Shown in pieces: positions 1-9,215 of a stretch of DNA of 64,000 nucleotides (positions within the stretch are counted from its first letter, which is position 1; the number at the start of each line of letters is the position of its first letter). A program made the translations under genes and the position numbers. A model generated the notes under the pieces. That model saw only the letters and a list, made by a program, of their open reading frames with translations. It had not been told where the DNA came from and made no database searches. Location of the stretch: assembly GCA_020161355.1 (NCBI GenBank), contig JAIUOF010000003.1, forward strand, positions 434,001-498,000. The letters run 5' to 3'. Source of the stretch: Bacteroidota bacterium. GTDB lineage: Bacteria > Bacteroidota > Bacteroidia > Cytophagales > Spirosomataceae.

Positions 1-69
1 TTTTGTATAAAAATATTACTAAATTCCATCGGTTTAATTTTACTGAACATCAATTAATTACAAGCATTT

Positions 70-2142
70 ATGCAGTTTTTGTTTCCCGGAATATTGTGGG
101 CATTGGCAGCATTGGCGATTCCGCTGGTGGTGCATTTGTTTAATTTCCGGAGGACAAAAAAAGTATATTTTTCGAATGTAGCCCTGCTAAAAGCTGTAGA
201 AACCAAATCAGCCTCTTTCAGAAAACTCAAACGATGGCTCATAATGGCAGCAAGAATGTTGTTTTTAGCCTGCCTCGTAATAGCCTTTGCACAGCCCGTA
301 TTTTACAAAAACAAAATTACGCCTTCGACCAAACCCGTCGGAATTAACGGAATCTATCTCGACAATTCGTTAAGCATGCAGAACACCACCGATAACAAGC
401 GTTTTTTGGATCATGCTATTATTAAAATTGACGAGCTCTTATCTATTTTTAACCGCTCCTCCAACCTTCAGCTTACAACCAATGATTTTGATAGTCAGGA
501 CCAATTTATTACAAGTGCAAAAAAAATTAAAGACCGACTGACTACCCTTGATTTTTCTGAAAGCCCAAGAACTCTTGAGCAGGTTTACAAAAGGCAACAT
601 GATATTGCCTCAAAACACAACCCTTCAGCTTCTAACGATTTCTTCTGGTTTTCGGATTTTCAAAAAAGTACAGTGGGATCATTACAGAGTCTCAAAATTG
701 ATTCTAACGACAAAGTGCATCTGATTCCTGTAAATGCTGCCGCTTACCAAAACGTCTTTGTTGATTCTGTTTGGCTTTCAATGCCGCTGATACGTGAAAT
801 GCAGAATAATACACTGTATGTTAAAGTATTTAATTCGGGTAATAAAAAAGTGGATAAACTGCCACTTAAACTTTATATAGATGACATTCAATCTTCTACC
901 TCTTCGGTTTCGATTGAAGCAAACGGATATCAGGTGGCATCATTTACTTTTACGGTAAAAGACAGAGGAATCCATCAAGCCAAAGTGAGTTTTGATGACC
1001 AGCCGATAGTTTTTGATAATGAGTATTTTTTTGTACTTAATGCTTCTCCTACTATCAGGATTTTGCATCTTTACGGACAGCGGAGCCCTCAAAACTATCT
1101 TGGAAAAATGTATGCCAACGATAGCCTTTTTAATTACAGCAGTTTTTCGGTGCAAAATTTCGACCCGGGTCAGGTTCAAAATGCCGACCTGGTATTACTT
1201 GAGGGTGTTTCTAATATTGAAGGTGAATTAAAATCCGCTCTGCAGACATTCCTGACTGCGGGTGGAAATGTTTTTGTCAGCCCTTCTGAAAATCCGGTAG
1301 TTGGAAGTTTTCAGGGATTTTTGAGTGGATATGGAATTTCAGGATTACAAAATGTTTTTGAAAATGTTAATCCTGAAAACTTTATAGATATAGCTGAACC
1401 TGAAAAAAGCTCACCTTTCTTTGAAGGTGTTTTTGAATCCGGAACCTTCAACGGAATGGTTAGTTTACCAAGAGGCAATCAAGTGCTGAGCTGGGGAGGA
1501 GCAGCAGAAAAACTGCTTTCATTCAGAAATGGACAGGTGTTTTTATCCAAAACCAAAGTGGGTGACGGCAATATCTACCTTATGTCAGCTCCGTTAATGT
1601 CAAAATTCGGCAATTTTGCTGAGCATGCTTTTTTTGTACCTACTTTTTACCGAATGGCTTCTTTGAGTAGCAAATCTGAAAAATTAGCCTATAGTTTCGA
1701 GGATTCTGACCTGCAATTTTATCTGCCCAATGCACCTAAAAACGCCACATACATTCTCAAAAATGAAAAAATGGAGATTATTCCCACACAAAGGTTAATC
1801 GGGAAAACGTTGCATCTTACTTTGCCAAAACCTTCGGAATTGGGCAACAAAAATCAGTTTAAAGCCGGTTTTTATGATTTGGTAATTAATGGAAAAGTAG
1901 AGAAAACCCTTGCTCTCAATCACGACAACATGGAGTCGAGGCTTGAAATAGTTTCGGCAGATGAGCTTAGAAAAATATTTGAAAACCAGCCAAATATTGA
2001 GGTTTACAACAATATTTTTGACGGAGAATTTATTGAAGCCTTTCGTGACACTTCATTGGGAAAACCTCTCTGGAAATACTTCCTCATAGCAGCACTTTTA
2101 TTTTTATTGGCCGAAATTGCATTAGTACGTTTGATGAAGTAA
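70..2142 (+). CDS. BatA-type membrane protein with vWA-like region
   Basis: A 690-residue membrane protein. The N-terminus has the paired-anchor arrangement of BatA (hydrophobic segments at about residues 5-23 and 57-75, separated by a basic stretch). A vWA-like metal-site motif DxSxS follows at residues 98-102 (DNSLS). A long periplasmic region comes next, and one C-terminal membrane helix lies at about residues 668-687. Bacteroidota commonly carry such BatA-domain proteins near aerotolerance-type genes, but no other bat or MoxR gene is visible here because the window starts just upstream. The ATG at 70 gives a clean membrane start. Exact role unknown; the family assignment is fairly secure. 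Confidence 0.8.
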   Translation: MQFLFPGILWALAALAIPLVVHLFNFRRTKKVYFSNVALLKAVETKSASFRKLKRWLIMAARMLFLACLVIAFAQPVFYKNKITPSTKPVGINGIYLDNSLSMQNTTDNKRFLDHAIIKIDELLSIFNRSSNLQLTTNDFDSQDQFITSAKKIKDRLTTLDFSESPRTLEQVYKRQHDIASKHNPSASNDFFWFSDFQKSTVGSLQSLKIDSNDKVHLIPVNAAAYQNVFVDSVWLSMPLIREMQNNTLYVKVFNSGNKKVDKLPLKLYIDDIQSSTSSVSIEANGYQVASFTFTVKDRGIHQAKVSFDDQPIVFDNEYFFVLNASPTIRILHLYGQRSPQNYLGKMYANDSLFNYSSFSVQNFDPGQVQNADLVLLEGVSNIEGELKSALQTFLTAGGNVFVSPSENPVVGSFQGFLSGYGISGLQNVFENVNPENFIDIAEPEKSSPFFEGVFESGTFNGMVSLPRGNQVLSWGGAAEKLLSFRNGQVFLSKTKVGDGNIYLMSAPLMSKFGNFAEHAFFVPTFYRMASLSSKSEKLAYSFEDSDLQFYLPNAPKNATYILKNEKMEIIPTQRLIGKTLHLTLPKPSELGNKNQFKAGFYDLVINGKVEKTLALNHDNMESRLEIVSADELRKIFENQPNIEVYNNIFDGEFIEAFRDTSLGKPLWKYFLIAALLFLLAEIALVRLMK

Positions 2143-2214
2143 TTAAAAGTGACCTAATTTTTATTTTTAACAAAAAGTCCCTGTTTGGGCCCTTGCCCTT
2201 GTTTTGTCCTTGCC

Positions 2215-2238
2215 CTTGTTTGTGTCCCCACAAACAAG
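2215..2238. terminator. Hairpin between convergent genes
   Basis: A perfect 10-bp inverted repeat (CTTGTTTGTG at 2215-2224, its complement at 2229-2238) with a 4-nt loop lies between two convergent genes. It sits in a stretch with repeated CTTGCCCTTG-like words. There is no clear T-run on either side, so it is a structural terminator candidate and not a canonical intrinsic terminator. Confidence 0.45.
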
Positions 2239-2252
2239 ACCATACCCACAAA

Positions 2253-3275
2253 TCAGTGCAAATTCACCATTTTCAGACTCAGTTCTACCACTTCACCCAT
2301 ATTTTTACATTCTAAGAATTCTTTGTTATGGTAGTGTTTAGCCAGGTCTTTTCTAAGTTTCACAAGATTTTCTTCTATACATATCACGTCAGCTTTCATG
2401 CAATCGAGCAGGTGATCCAGTTTAACTTTTTCAGCTTTCATTCGACCCGCTATGAGGGAGCGTTCTTCAATCTGGTATTGCTTCACTGACTCAGGCGTCA
2501 TGTATTTCATCCCTAATTGAACAAGAGGGTTGTTTTGTTTAAAATACTGAGGCATATACACCGACTTTGACCCTTCAAAAGACTGTTGGTCAAAATCTAT
2601 TGCTCTGATGCGGTATTGGAAATCTTCGAAATCAGGAATGGCTATTACTACAAAATTGCTGGAATGCATATCACCCAACAATCTCACAAAGCACCTTTCA
2701 TTAAACTTCACAAACTCTTTCGATAGCCTGATAGGATTCAAATTCTCACTTTTAAGGTGTTTTTGCATAAAAAGATCACCCGTTATACCTACAATATGTT
2801 CCTCCACTAAGGTATTCTCATGGGTTATATAGGAAATCGCATTGGGGGAAAGTAGATGTTCCAGTTCCAAACCATAAATCCTTGAAGCATCTGCTTTTTT
2901 TATATAAAAATAATCCCCGTTGTCATTGACTTTATTGATGATTTTTATTCTGAAAGGCAAAGTGTTGGCGTAAGTACATACGTCCACCCTGTCAACTACG
3001 AGATGTTTTATCACTGCCTCATCACCGTCGGTTTTCAGATCTGCATAAATGGCCTTGAGGTTTTCATAAATTTCTTCCATATCACTTTGTGGATAATAGA
3101 CCGTTTCCCAGAGAGTGTCATCTCCGTTTTTGTCATACAGCGATATTTTACTGTTGTACCTCAGCAAATCTTCGTATTTCAGCGGAATCTTTTGTTCTCT
3201 GCCAAACTGAACGAGATATGATCTTAGTTTGGGAGAAATCGCAAACGGTATTTTTTTCTTTGATATGAGTGCCAT
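2253..3275 (-). CDS. Protein of unknown function with kinase-like catalytic motifs
   Basis: A 340-residue cytoplasmic protein with no signal peptide or membrane helix. I do not recognise a named family. Around residues 198-230 it contains LLGDMHSSN, followed about 20 residues later by RAIDFDQ. This resembles the catalytic loop (G-D-x-H-x-x-N) and the metal-binding D-F-D motif of aminoglycoside-phosphotransferase or lipopolysaccharide-kinase-like folds. A small-molecule or protein kinase is therefore an inference from motifs only. The ATG follows the stop codon of the upstream MFS gene with no intervening base, so the two are almost certainly cotranscribed and translationally coupled. Confidence 0.6.
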   Translation of the reverse strand: MALISKKKIPFAISPKLRSYLVQFGREQKIPLKYEDLLRYNSKISLYDKNGDDTLWETVYYPQSDMEEIYENLKAIYADLKTDGDEAVIKHLVVDRVDVCTYANTLPFRIKIINKVNDNGDYFYIKKADASRIYGLELEHLLSPNAISYITHENTLVEEHIVGITGDLFMQKHLKSENLNPIRLSKEFVKFNERCFVRLLGDMHSSNFVVIAIPDFEDFQYRIRAIDFDQQSFEGSKSVYMPQYFKQNNPLVQLGMKYMTPESVKQYQIEERSLIAGRMKAEKVKLDHLLDCMKADVICIEENLVKLRKDLAKHYHNKEFLECKNMGEVVELSLKMVNLH

Positions 3276-4502
3276 TTATTCTATATAATCAAGATTTTTG
3301 GAAAAAGTATCTTTTAATAAAAAAGTGGACGAAAAAGCCAATATAAAACACAGGAAACCGGATATTGCAGCTGCCCCAAGAACAGACGTCTCAAACGAAG
3401 TCCTTAAATATTGGTAAAATAAACTAATCGGAACTGCCGCTCCTCTTGCAAAGTTGGGAATAGTAGTAGCCACTGTGGCCCTGATATTGGTCCCAAACTG
3501 CTCTGCTGCTAAGGTTATGAGATTTACCCAATAACCTGCTGCAAATCCTAATACTACATAAGTGAAATAAAGCCATTGAATACTTATTTCTTTGAAAATC
3601 AAATGGATAACCAACACAATAAAACCCAAGACAAGAAAAATCCGAATGACTATTAGCCTGTTCTTAAGCCATTGGCTGATCAGCCCCGAAGATAAGTCCC
3701 CCAAAGTGAGGCCTATATAAACCAGAGACACTGCCACTCCTGCTTTGATTTCAGTTTTTATTCCCAGCTCTGCCGCAACTTCCGGAGCCAACTGCATCAA
3801 AATAGCGATGGTAAAAAATATTGGTAAGCTCACCAGGATACTCGAGAAATACCGCTTAAATCTACTTTTGATAGTAAACAGTGAAAAAAAATCACCTTTC
3901 AGCTTATCTGAAACTCTGGCTTTTTCAAAAAGCGTAGATTCAAACGTATTAAATCTTAAAATCAGCAAGACCAATCCCATGAGGCCACCAATCAAAAACG
4001 AGATTCTCCATGTAGTAAGGTCACCCATTAAGCCGGCCATTACAGCACCAAAGGCACCTGAGGCGGCTACAATGGCGGTTCCATAACCCCTTTTTTCTTT
4101 CGGCATAACCTCAGAAACCAAGGTAATACCGGCACCCAATTCACCCGCCAAACCAAAACCTGCAACAAACCTTAAAACATAATATTGCCACATCTGGTCC
4201 ACTCCTGCATTTAGCAAATTGGCAAGAGAATAAACTAAAATAGAGCCAAAAAGCACCGAAAGCCTCCCTTTTTTATCGCCCATTATTCCAAAGAAAATTC
4301 CTCCCAGAAAGGTGCCAATCATTTGGATATTAAAAAGATTTAAACCTGTTTCGGTCAATACTTTTTCAGAAACTCCCAGACTCAATAAACTCGATTTTCG
4401 AATTACGACAAACAAAATAAGGTCATAGGCATCCACAAAATATCCTAATGCGGCGACCATTACGATCAGGTAAGGATGGTTTTTTACGAAATTTGATTTC
4501 AA
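3276..4502 (-). CDS. MFS transporter
   Basis: A 408-residue polytopic inner-membrane protein with about twelve hydrophobic segments. The first helix contains GYFVDAYDL, as in the metabolite:H+ symporter and sugar-porter branch. The loop between helices 2 and 3 contains GDKKGR, the MFS signature. A second conserved region is RFVAGFGLAGELGAG, followed by PKEKRGYG. It probably exchanges a small organic acid or sugar with protons; the substrate cannot be read from sequence. Its stop abuts the start of the kinase-like gene downstream, suggesting import coupled to phosphorylation, which is inference. Confidence 0.85.
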   Translation of the reverse strand: MKSNFVKNHPYLIVMVAALGYFVDAYDLILFVVIRKSSLLSLGVSEKVLTETGLNLFNIQMIGTFLGGIFFGIMGDKKGRLSVLFGSILVYSLANLLNAGVDQMWQYYVLRFVAGFGLAGELGAGITLVSEVMPKEKRGYGTAIVAASGAFGAVMAGLMGDLTTWRISFLIGGLMGLVLLILRFNTFESTLFEKARVSDKLKGDFFSLFTIKSRFKRYFSSILVSLPIFFTIAILMQLAPEVAAELGIKTEIKAGVAVSLVYIGLTLGDLSSGLISQWLKNRLIVIRIFLVLGFIVLVIHLIFKEISIQWLYFTYVVLGFAAGYWVNLITLAAEQFGTNIRATVATTIPNFARGAAVPISLFYQYLRTSFETSVLGAAAISGFLCFILAFSSTFLLKDTFSKNLDYIE

Positions 4503-4560
4503 TTATTTGGAAAAATTATGATACTCATCAAAAAAGGATTGAATATAAGGGCTATTGAGC

Positions 4561-4590
4561 TTTGAAAACAAAAATAAAAATATATTTTTG
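4561..4590 (+). promoter_or_regulatory. Bacteroidota-type promoter for the coiled-coil protein
   Basis: TTTG at 4561-4564 and TATTTTTG at 4583-4590 match the Bacteroidota -33/-7 pattern (TTTG, then TAnnTTTG) with an 18-bp gap. Transcription would start near 4597. This excludes an upstream in-frame start at 4555 and supports the ATG at 4621. Confidence 0.55.
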
Positions 4591-4620
4591 TCGTTAATAT
4601 CTAACCAAAATAAAACCCTT

Positions 4621-5571
4621 ATGGAAGAATCTAATAAAAGTAGTAACTCGGTAATGAAAGCCGGACTCGTACTTGCAATAGCTTTGGCGGCTGTTTTTGG
4701 CTACCTTTATTTCAATGAAAAGCAACAAACTTCTCAGCAGAATGTTACGCTTACTGAAAAGACTCAGGAACTTTTAAGAACCAATACCAAACTTGACTCT
4801 ATTTCTTCAGAATTAGATGCAAAAATAGCTGAAATCACTGCTCTTGGTGGTCAGGTGGATGAATTGGAAGCCATGAAGGCTCAATTGGAAAAAGACAAAA
4901 AGTCTCTGCTCTCTTCAAAGAATTTTAATTCTAAAGAGTATCAGGCAAAAATAAAAAATTACGAAACTATTTTAGCTGAAAAAGACGCAGAACTGGCAAA
5001 ATTGCGTGAAGAAAATGCCGTTCTCAATAACCAAAACCAAATTCTTTCCTCCGAAAATACAGGACTAAAAAGTAGTAATTCTGAATTAAGATCAGCAAAA
5101 GATGCTTTGGCGGATTCGGTTTACAGAACCTCGGTTCAAAATCGGGAATTGTCTGAGAAAGTAACCCTGGCAGCTGCCCTGAGACCAATGAACTATTCGG
5201 TTTCGGCCATAAATTCAAGAGGAAAAGAAAGAGATGGTGAGGAATTTAAAGCACGCAGAGTTGATAGAATAAAGCTAAGCTTTAAACTTTCGGAAAATCC
5301 ACTAACCAAAAAGGAAAATAAAACCATTTATATGCGAATGACTGATCCTAAAGGCAATGTGATTTCTGATATGGCCACGGGTTCCGGTGCATTTAATTTT
5401 GGTGGAAAAGAAACTATTTATACAGCCAAACAAACAGTGCTTTACAATAATTCTGGCCAAACGGTGGAGTTTATTTATAATCGTGGAACAAACTACGAAA
5501 AAGGAAGCTATAAAATCGAGTTATACGCCGATGGTTTCAGAGTAGGTCAAACCAATTTTACGATCAAATAA
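4621..5571 (+). CDS. Membrane-anchored coiled-coil protein
   Basis: About 316 residues. A short charged N-terminus is followed by one membrane helix (about residues 12-31). Next comes a long stretch rich in E, K, Q, L and N with heptad character (about 34-180), predicted coiled coil. A C-terminal region of alternating beta character (about 190-316) follows. It is probably inner-membrane anchored with the coiled coil in the periplasm. The start at 4621 is preferred because a promoter motif overlaps the longer upstream reading frame. An intrinsic terminator follows the gene, so it is probably monocistronic. No named family recognised; an envelope structural role is inference. Confidence 0.7.
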   Translation: MEESNKSSNSVMKAGLVLAIALAAVFGYLYFNEKQQTSQQNVTLTEKTQELLRTNTKLDSISSELDAKIAEITALGGQVDELEAMKAQLEKDKKSLLSSKNFNSKEYQAKIKNYETILAEKDAELAKLREENAVLNNQNQILSSENTGLKSSNSELRSAKDALADSVYRTSVQNRELSEKVTLAAALRPMNYSVSAINSRGKERDGEEFKARRVDRIKLSFKLSENPLTKKENKTIYMRMTDPKGNVISDMATGSGAFNFGGKETIYTAKQTVLYNNSGQTVEFIYNRGTNYEKGSYKIELYADGFRVGQTNFTIK

Positions 5572-5594
5572 ATTACTTTCGGAAATATTGAATG

Positions 5595-5625
5595 GAAGCG
5601 GCAAATTTTGTCGCTTCTTTTTTTT
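5595..5625 (+). terminator. Intrinsic terminator
   Basis: GAAGCG (5595-5600) pairs with CGCTTC (5612-5617), with additional pairs inside, followed by an eight-base T run. It lies just after the coiled-coil gene, on the same strand. Confidence 0.75.
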
Positions 5626-5682
5626 GTCAAAATAATACCTAAATCGGCTACTTTTCATGTTTAAATACCTGTGGTCTTGTGT

Positions 5683-5690
5683 TATTTTTG
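5683..5690 (+). promoter_or_regulatory. Putative -7 element
   Basis: TATTTTTG matches TAnnTTTG. It lies about 40 bases before the ATG of the DUF6807 gene, in the gap after the preceding terminator. No good -33 element is visible. Confidence 0.45.
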
Positions 5691-5730
5691 AAAAACTCTT
5701 TTTATAAATTAAAAAATCAACCTGGTGAAT

Positions 5731-6768
5731 ATGAAAAAAATATTGGTTCTGGCAGCATTATGCTGTTTTCAAATAGCTTTAGCTCAAAAAAAAGTAACCT
5801 TTAAAGACCTCGATTCTGAGCATAAAATCGAAGTAAAAATCGGCGAAAAAGTATTTACAAATTATTATTATCCGGGAAAAGATGTTTTGAAAAAAGCGGT
5901 GCTTAATCCGGTATTTACTCCAAAAGGGACAGAAGTAACTCGAGGCTGGCCTATATCTCCACGAAAAAATGAAAGAATAGACCACCCACATCATGCGGGC
6001 GTTTGGCTAAATTATGAAGATGCTAATGGTCACGATTTTTGGAACAATTCGGTGGAAGTAGAAAAATCAGGTGATAAACGTACTTTCGGTACTATTATTC
6101 ACACCGGAATAAAAACCCAAAAAGGTGGTAAAAAATCCGGAAAACTTGTGGTTACTGCCGATTGGCTGGATAAAAATGGCCAGCTGATGTTGATTGAGGA
6201 GACCACTTATATCTTTTCAGGAAATGAAAAAACCAACACTGTCGACAGAATAACGACTTTGACTGCGGCCGACAAAAATGTTATTTTTAAAGATGTAAAA
6301 GATGGCCTTTTTGCAATCAGAGTAGCTCGTGAACTTGAAATGCCCTCTAATAAACCTGAAATGTTTACCGATGCCAGTGGACTGGCCACTAAAGTTCCCG
6401 TCCTTGATAATACCGGGGTGAGTGGAAACTACCTCAACGCACAGGGTATTACCGGTGAAGACACATGGTCAAAACGCTCAGAATGGGTCACTTTGCAGGG
6501 CAAAATTGAAAATGAGGATATCTCAGTGAGTATTTTTGACCATCCGAAAAATGTCAATTACCCTTCTTACTGGCATACCCGGGGTTATGGCCTTTTCAGT
6601 GTCAATCCTTTGGGAGAAAAAGTTTTTACGAACGGAAAAAAGGAAACCAACCTCACGCTTGAGCAAGGCCAGTCAACTACTTTCAGATACAGATTGGCAG
6701 TGAGCAGCACAAAATTATTCCCTGAAGAATTGAACGAAATAGCTAAAGACTTCAATAAACGGTACTAA
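5731..6768 (+). CDS. Secreted DUF6807 (PmoA-like) family protein
   Basis: About 345 residues. The ATG at 5731 gives a clean signal peptide (MKKILVLAALCCFQIALAQ); a GTG two codons earlier is less likely. The mature protein has the hallmarks of the DUF6807 family, also called PmoA-like: an early WPISPRK motif, then HPHHAGVWLNYEDANG with clustered histidines, then a late YPSYWHTRGYG. In Bacteroidota these proteins are exported and occur among carbohydrate-degradation genes, but the reaction is not established. It stands alone between a terminator and the TerC gene. The family call is good; function unknown. Confidence 0.8.
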   Translation: MKKILVLAALCCFQIALAQKKVTFKDLDSEHKIEVKIGEKVFTNYYYPGKDVLKKAVLNPVFTPKGTEVTRGWPISPRKNERIDHPHHAGVWLNYEDANGHDFWNNSVEVEKSGDKRTFGTIIHTGIKTQKGGKKSGKLVVTADWLDKNGQLMLIEETTYIFSGNEKTNTVDRITTLTAADKNVIFKDVKDGLFAIRVARELEMPSNKPEMFTDASGLATKVPVLDNTGVSGNYLNAQGITGEDTWSKRSEWVTLQGKIENEDISVSIFDHPKNVNYPSYWHTRGYGLFSVNPLGEKVFTNGKKETNLTLEQGQSTTFRYRLAVSSTKLFPEELNEIAKDFNKRY

Positions 6769-6807
6769 AAATGCATAACCGGTGAGTTCTTTTTGATATA
6801 TTAGTTT

Positions 6808-6815
6808 TATTTTTG
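6808..6815 (+). promoter_or_regulatory. Putative -7 element for the terC-plsC-gatC cluster
   Basis: TATTTTTG matches TAnnTTTG, 20 bases before the TerC-family ATG. Transcription would start only a few bases before the gene, giving a short leader. A convincing -33 element is not visible. Confidence 0.45.
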
Positions 6816-6835
6816 CAAAAAAAACAGATTCAATA

Positions 6836-7597
6836 ATGCAAGAATTATTTACTTCTGCTGCTCTTACCAGTATTTTGACACTTACACTACTCGAAATCAT
6901 TCTTGGAGTGGACAATATCATTTTCATCTCTATTATCTCAGGTAAATTACCAACCCAAGACCAGAAAAAAGCAAGAAATATCGGACTATTGACAGCTATG
7001 GGTATCAGAATTGCCCTACTGTTTGTTTTGGGTTGGGTATTGGGACTAGAACAGGATTTATTTAACCTCAGTGACCTGGGATTACCTTTTGATATAGGTT
7101 TTAGTGGCAAAGACTTGATTCTTCTTGGTGGAGGTCTTTTCTTATTATATAAATCTACGTCGGAGATCCATCATAAACTTGAAGGTAAAAATGATGATCT
7201 TGATACAAAAAAAGGGGTTGCTTCACTTTCAAGAGCTGTCATTGATATAACAGTAATTAATATTATTTTCTCTATTGACTCTATCATTACCGCTATCGGT
7301 ATGACCACAGTGATAGCCGTAATGGCTGCTTCTGTAGTGCTTTCTACCCTTGCTATGTTGCTTTTTGCAAAAAATGTAGGTGATTTTGTAGAAAAACACC
7401 CTACAGTGAAAATGCTTGCCCTTTCATTCCTTGTAATGATAGGTACTTTATTGGTTGCAGAGGCGTTCCATGTTCATGTGCCAAAAGGTTATGTATATTT
7501 TGCAATGGCATTTTCATTTTTTGTAGAAATGTTAAATATTAAAATGCGTAACAACTCCAAAAAACCCGTGGAACTTCATACCCACGTGAAGGAATAA
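6836..7597 (+). CDS. TerC family integral membrane protein
   Basis: A 253-residue membrane protein with seven or more hydrophobic segments. It carries the TerC/Alx signature LEIILGVDNIIFISIIS near residues 19-35 and a second acidic membrane motif, IIFSIDSIITAIGM, around residue 145. Family members are linked to metal-ion (manganese) homeostasis or tellurite resistance and act in the inner membrane. The conserved membrane aspartates are present. The acyltransferase start codon follows within ten bases, so the genes are likely cotranscribed. Substrate not determinable here. Confidence 0.88.
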   Translation: MQELFTSAALTSILTLTLLEIILGVDNIIFISIISGKLPTQDQKKARNIGLLTAMGIRIALLFVLGWVLGLEQDLFNLSDLGLPFDIGFSGKDLILLGGGLFLLYKSTSEIHHKLEGKNDDLDTKKGVASLSRAVIDITVINIIFSIDSIITAIGMTTVIAVMAASVVLSTLAMLLFAKNVGDFVEKHPTVKMLALSFLVMIGTLLVAEAFHVHVPKGYVYFAMAFSFFVEMLNIKMRNNSKKPVELHTHVKE

Positions 7598-7605
7598 TTT
7601 TGCCA

Positions 7606-8352
7606 ATGATAAAAACAATAAAACTGGTGTTGAATTACCTTTTCAACGCCTGGGCCGTATTTTGGCTTCTGGCAATTTACCTGGTTTTGCACCCGTTTAT
7701 CTGGATATGCACCCGCAAAAAGTCGTGGAACAGATATGGCACCCGTCTCACTAACCTTTGGGCAGATTTGTTTTTTCCGATAGCAGGCATGCCTGTGTCA
7801 ATTGAACATAGATTTGTACCTAATCCGGAGAAAAATTATGTTTTTGTAGCCAACCACTTTTCTTATATGGATGTTGCTGTGGGAATGAAAGTGGTCCGTA
7901 ATTATTTTTCTTATATGGGAAAAAGTTCCGTAAAACGTATTCCCCTTTTAGGCTACATGTTTGCCAAACTGCATATTCAAGTAGACAGAAGTGATAAAAA
8001 TAGCCGTTCAAAAGCATTACTAAGATCCAAAAAAGCGTTGGAAGAAGGTCGGAGCCTTTTCATCATGCCGGAAGGAGGTATAATATCGCCTGATATCCCA
8101 AAAATGCAACAACCATTCAAGGATGGGGCGTTTATTTTGGCAATTGATGCTAAAGTGCCTATTGTACCAATTACTTTCTTAAATTTGTATGAAATAATGC
8201 CAGATATTAAGTTGAAATGGGGAATTCCGAAGGTTATTGTTCATCAGCCTATTGAAACCCACGATTTGAATTCTGGGGATATGGAGTTATTAAAGCAAAA
8301 AGTTTATGGAGTAATTCAGCCCGAACTGGATCAATATTATTCAGGAAAATGA
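7606..8352 (+). CDS. 1-acyl-sn-glycerol-3-phosphate acyltransferase (PlsC family)
   Basis: About 248 residues. An N-terminal hydrophobic segment (about residues 8-35) is followed by the acyltransferase HX4D motif NHFSYMD (His84, Asp89). A later MPEGG block corresponds to the acceptor-binding motif. The enzyme would transfer an acyl chain to lysophosphatidate or a related lipid at the inner membrane. The ATG at 7606 is preferred over a TTG at 7600. Its last four bases overlap the start of gatC (ATGA). An ornithine-lipid or other lysolipid acyltransferase cannot be excluded. Confidence 0.85.
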   Translation: MIKTIKLVLNYLFNAWAVFWLLAIYLVLHPFIWICTRKKSWNRYGTRLTNLWADLFFPIAGMPVSIEHRFVPNPEKNYVFVANHFSYMDVAVGMKVVRNYFSYMGKSSVKRIPLLGYMFAKLHIQVDRSDKNSRSKALLRSKKALEEGRSLFIMPEGGIISPDIPKMQQPFKDGAFILAIDAKVPIVPITFLNLYEIMPDIKLKWGIPKVIVHQPIETHDLNSGDMELLKQKVYGVIQPELDQYYSGK

Positions 8353-8636
8353 AAATTGATAAAGAAAAAATAGAACAAATAGCACATTTAGCCCGATTGG
8401 AGCTTACCGAAGAGGAAAAACAATCGATGGCCAAAGATTTTGAAAATATTCTGGAATGGATGGATCAGCTTAAAGAAATTGACACCACCCAAACCTCCCC
8501 GCTCATACATATGCATAAAGGGGTAAATATTTACAGAAAAGACGTTGCTGAGAATCAACTTTCGAGAGACGAAGGGCTTTTTAATGCCCCACTCAAAAAC
8601 GAGGAATATTTCAAAGTACCTAAGGTGATTGAGTAA
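8349..8636 (+). CDS. gatC: Asp-tRNA(Asn)/Glu-tRNA(Gln) amidotransferase subunit C
   Basis: A 95-residue protein of normal GatC length. It starts with the typical segment containing IEQIAHLARLELTEEEK and continues with a DFENILEWMDQL helix and a short C-terminal tail containing RKD. GatC stabilises the GatA/GatB amidase that converts misacylated Glu-tRNA(Gln) or Asp-tRNA(Asn). GatA and GatB are not in the window, which is common in this phylum. The start overlaps the acyltransferase stop by four bases. It ends one base before the convergent YceI gene. Confidence 0.92.
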   Translation: MKIDKEKIEQIAHLARLELTEEEKQSMAKDFENILEWMDQLKEIDTTQTSPLIHMHKGVNIYRKDVAENQLSRDEGLFNAPLKNEEYFKVPKVIE

Positions 8637-8637
8637 A

Positions 8638-9183
8638 TCACAGTGTAAAAACCATCGAATATTTGATGGTGATTTTCTCATCGGTTTTGATTCCCATCAG
8701 TCCCGGAGGCTCTACTCCAAAATCTTTCATGTTGATATAAAATCCGCCTTCGAGCTTAAGTTTGTCTTTGGAAAGTGTTTTTGAAGCCTTCAATTCCACT
8801 GGCTTACTAACCCCATGAAAATTTAATGTACCCTTGGCAATGACCTGATTTTCTGAATCTTGAATAGAAGAAGCCGAGAAACTTACATTTGGGTATTTTA
8901 GAGCCTCCAGTACTTCTATCGCATGTGAGTCCCGATTTGAATTACCACTATCAAAACTCCCGATTGGTACTACAACAGCCACTGCCTCGATTTTTTGAGA
9001 GGTTACATTGAACACAATTACACTTTTTGCTGAAGTCGATTTGGCCTCCCAGTCATGCATGGGATGCTTCATGGCATAGTTGATAAAGGATGATTTCTTG
9101 TCAGATTCAATTTTCCTTTTTTCCTGAGAAAAAGTAGAAAAACAAACCCCAAAAAGAAAGACAGCGATTAGTACATTTTTCAT
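8638..9183 (-). CDS. YceI family periplasmic lipid-binding protein
   Basis: A 181-residue protein with a signal peptide (residues 1-19, ending TFSQ) and the YceI lipocalin-like domain. Visible motifs include a buried KHPMHDWEAKS segment, an early IPIGSFDSGNSNRD-type region with DSHA, and a C-terminal stretch of alternating beta character. Family members bind isoprenoid lipids such as polyprenyl quinone analogues in a beta-barrel. It is the last gene of a minus-strand operon behind a Rieske lipoprotein and a putative haem membrane protein. In E. coli, yceI is adjacent to a cytochrome b561 gene, which fits this neighbourhood. Confidence 0.85.
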   Translation of the reverse strand: MKNVLIAVFLFGVCFSTFSQEKRKIESDKKSSFINYAMKHPMHDWEAKSTSAKSVIVFNVTSQKIEAVAVVVPIGSFDSGNSNRDSHAIEVLEALKYPNVSFSASSIQDSENQVIAKGTLNFHGVSKPVELKASKTLSKDKLKLEGGFYINMKDFGVEPPGLMGIKTDEKITIKYSMVFTL

Positions 9184-9215
9184 TTAAAATCGGTTAAAAA
9201 ATCACTACAGACAAT

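Noticed and set aside
8651..8670. Inverted repeat ACCATC...GATGGT after gatC, a possible terminator
   Set aside because: It lies inside the C-terminal coding region of the convergent YceI gene, is only six base pairs and lacks a T-run. Probably incidental.
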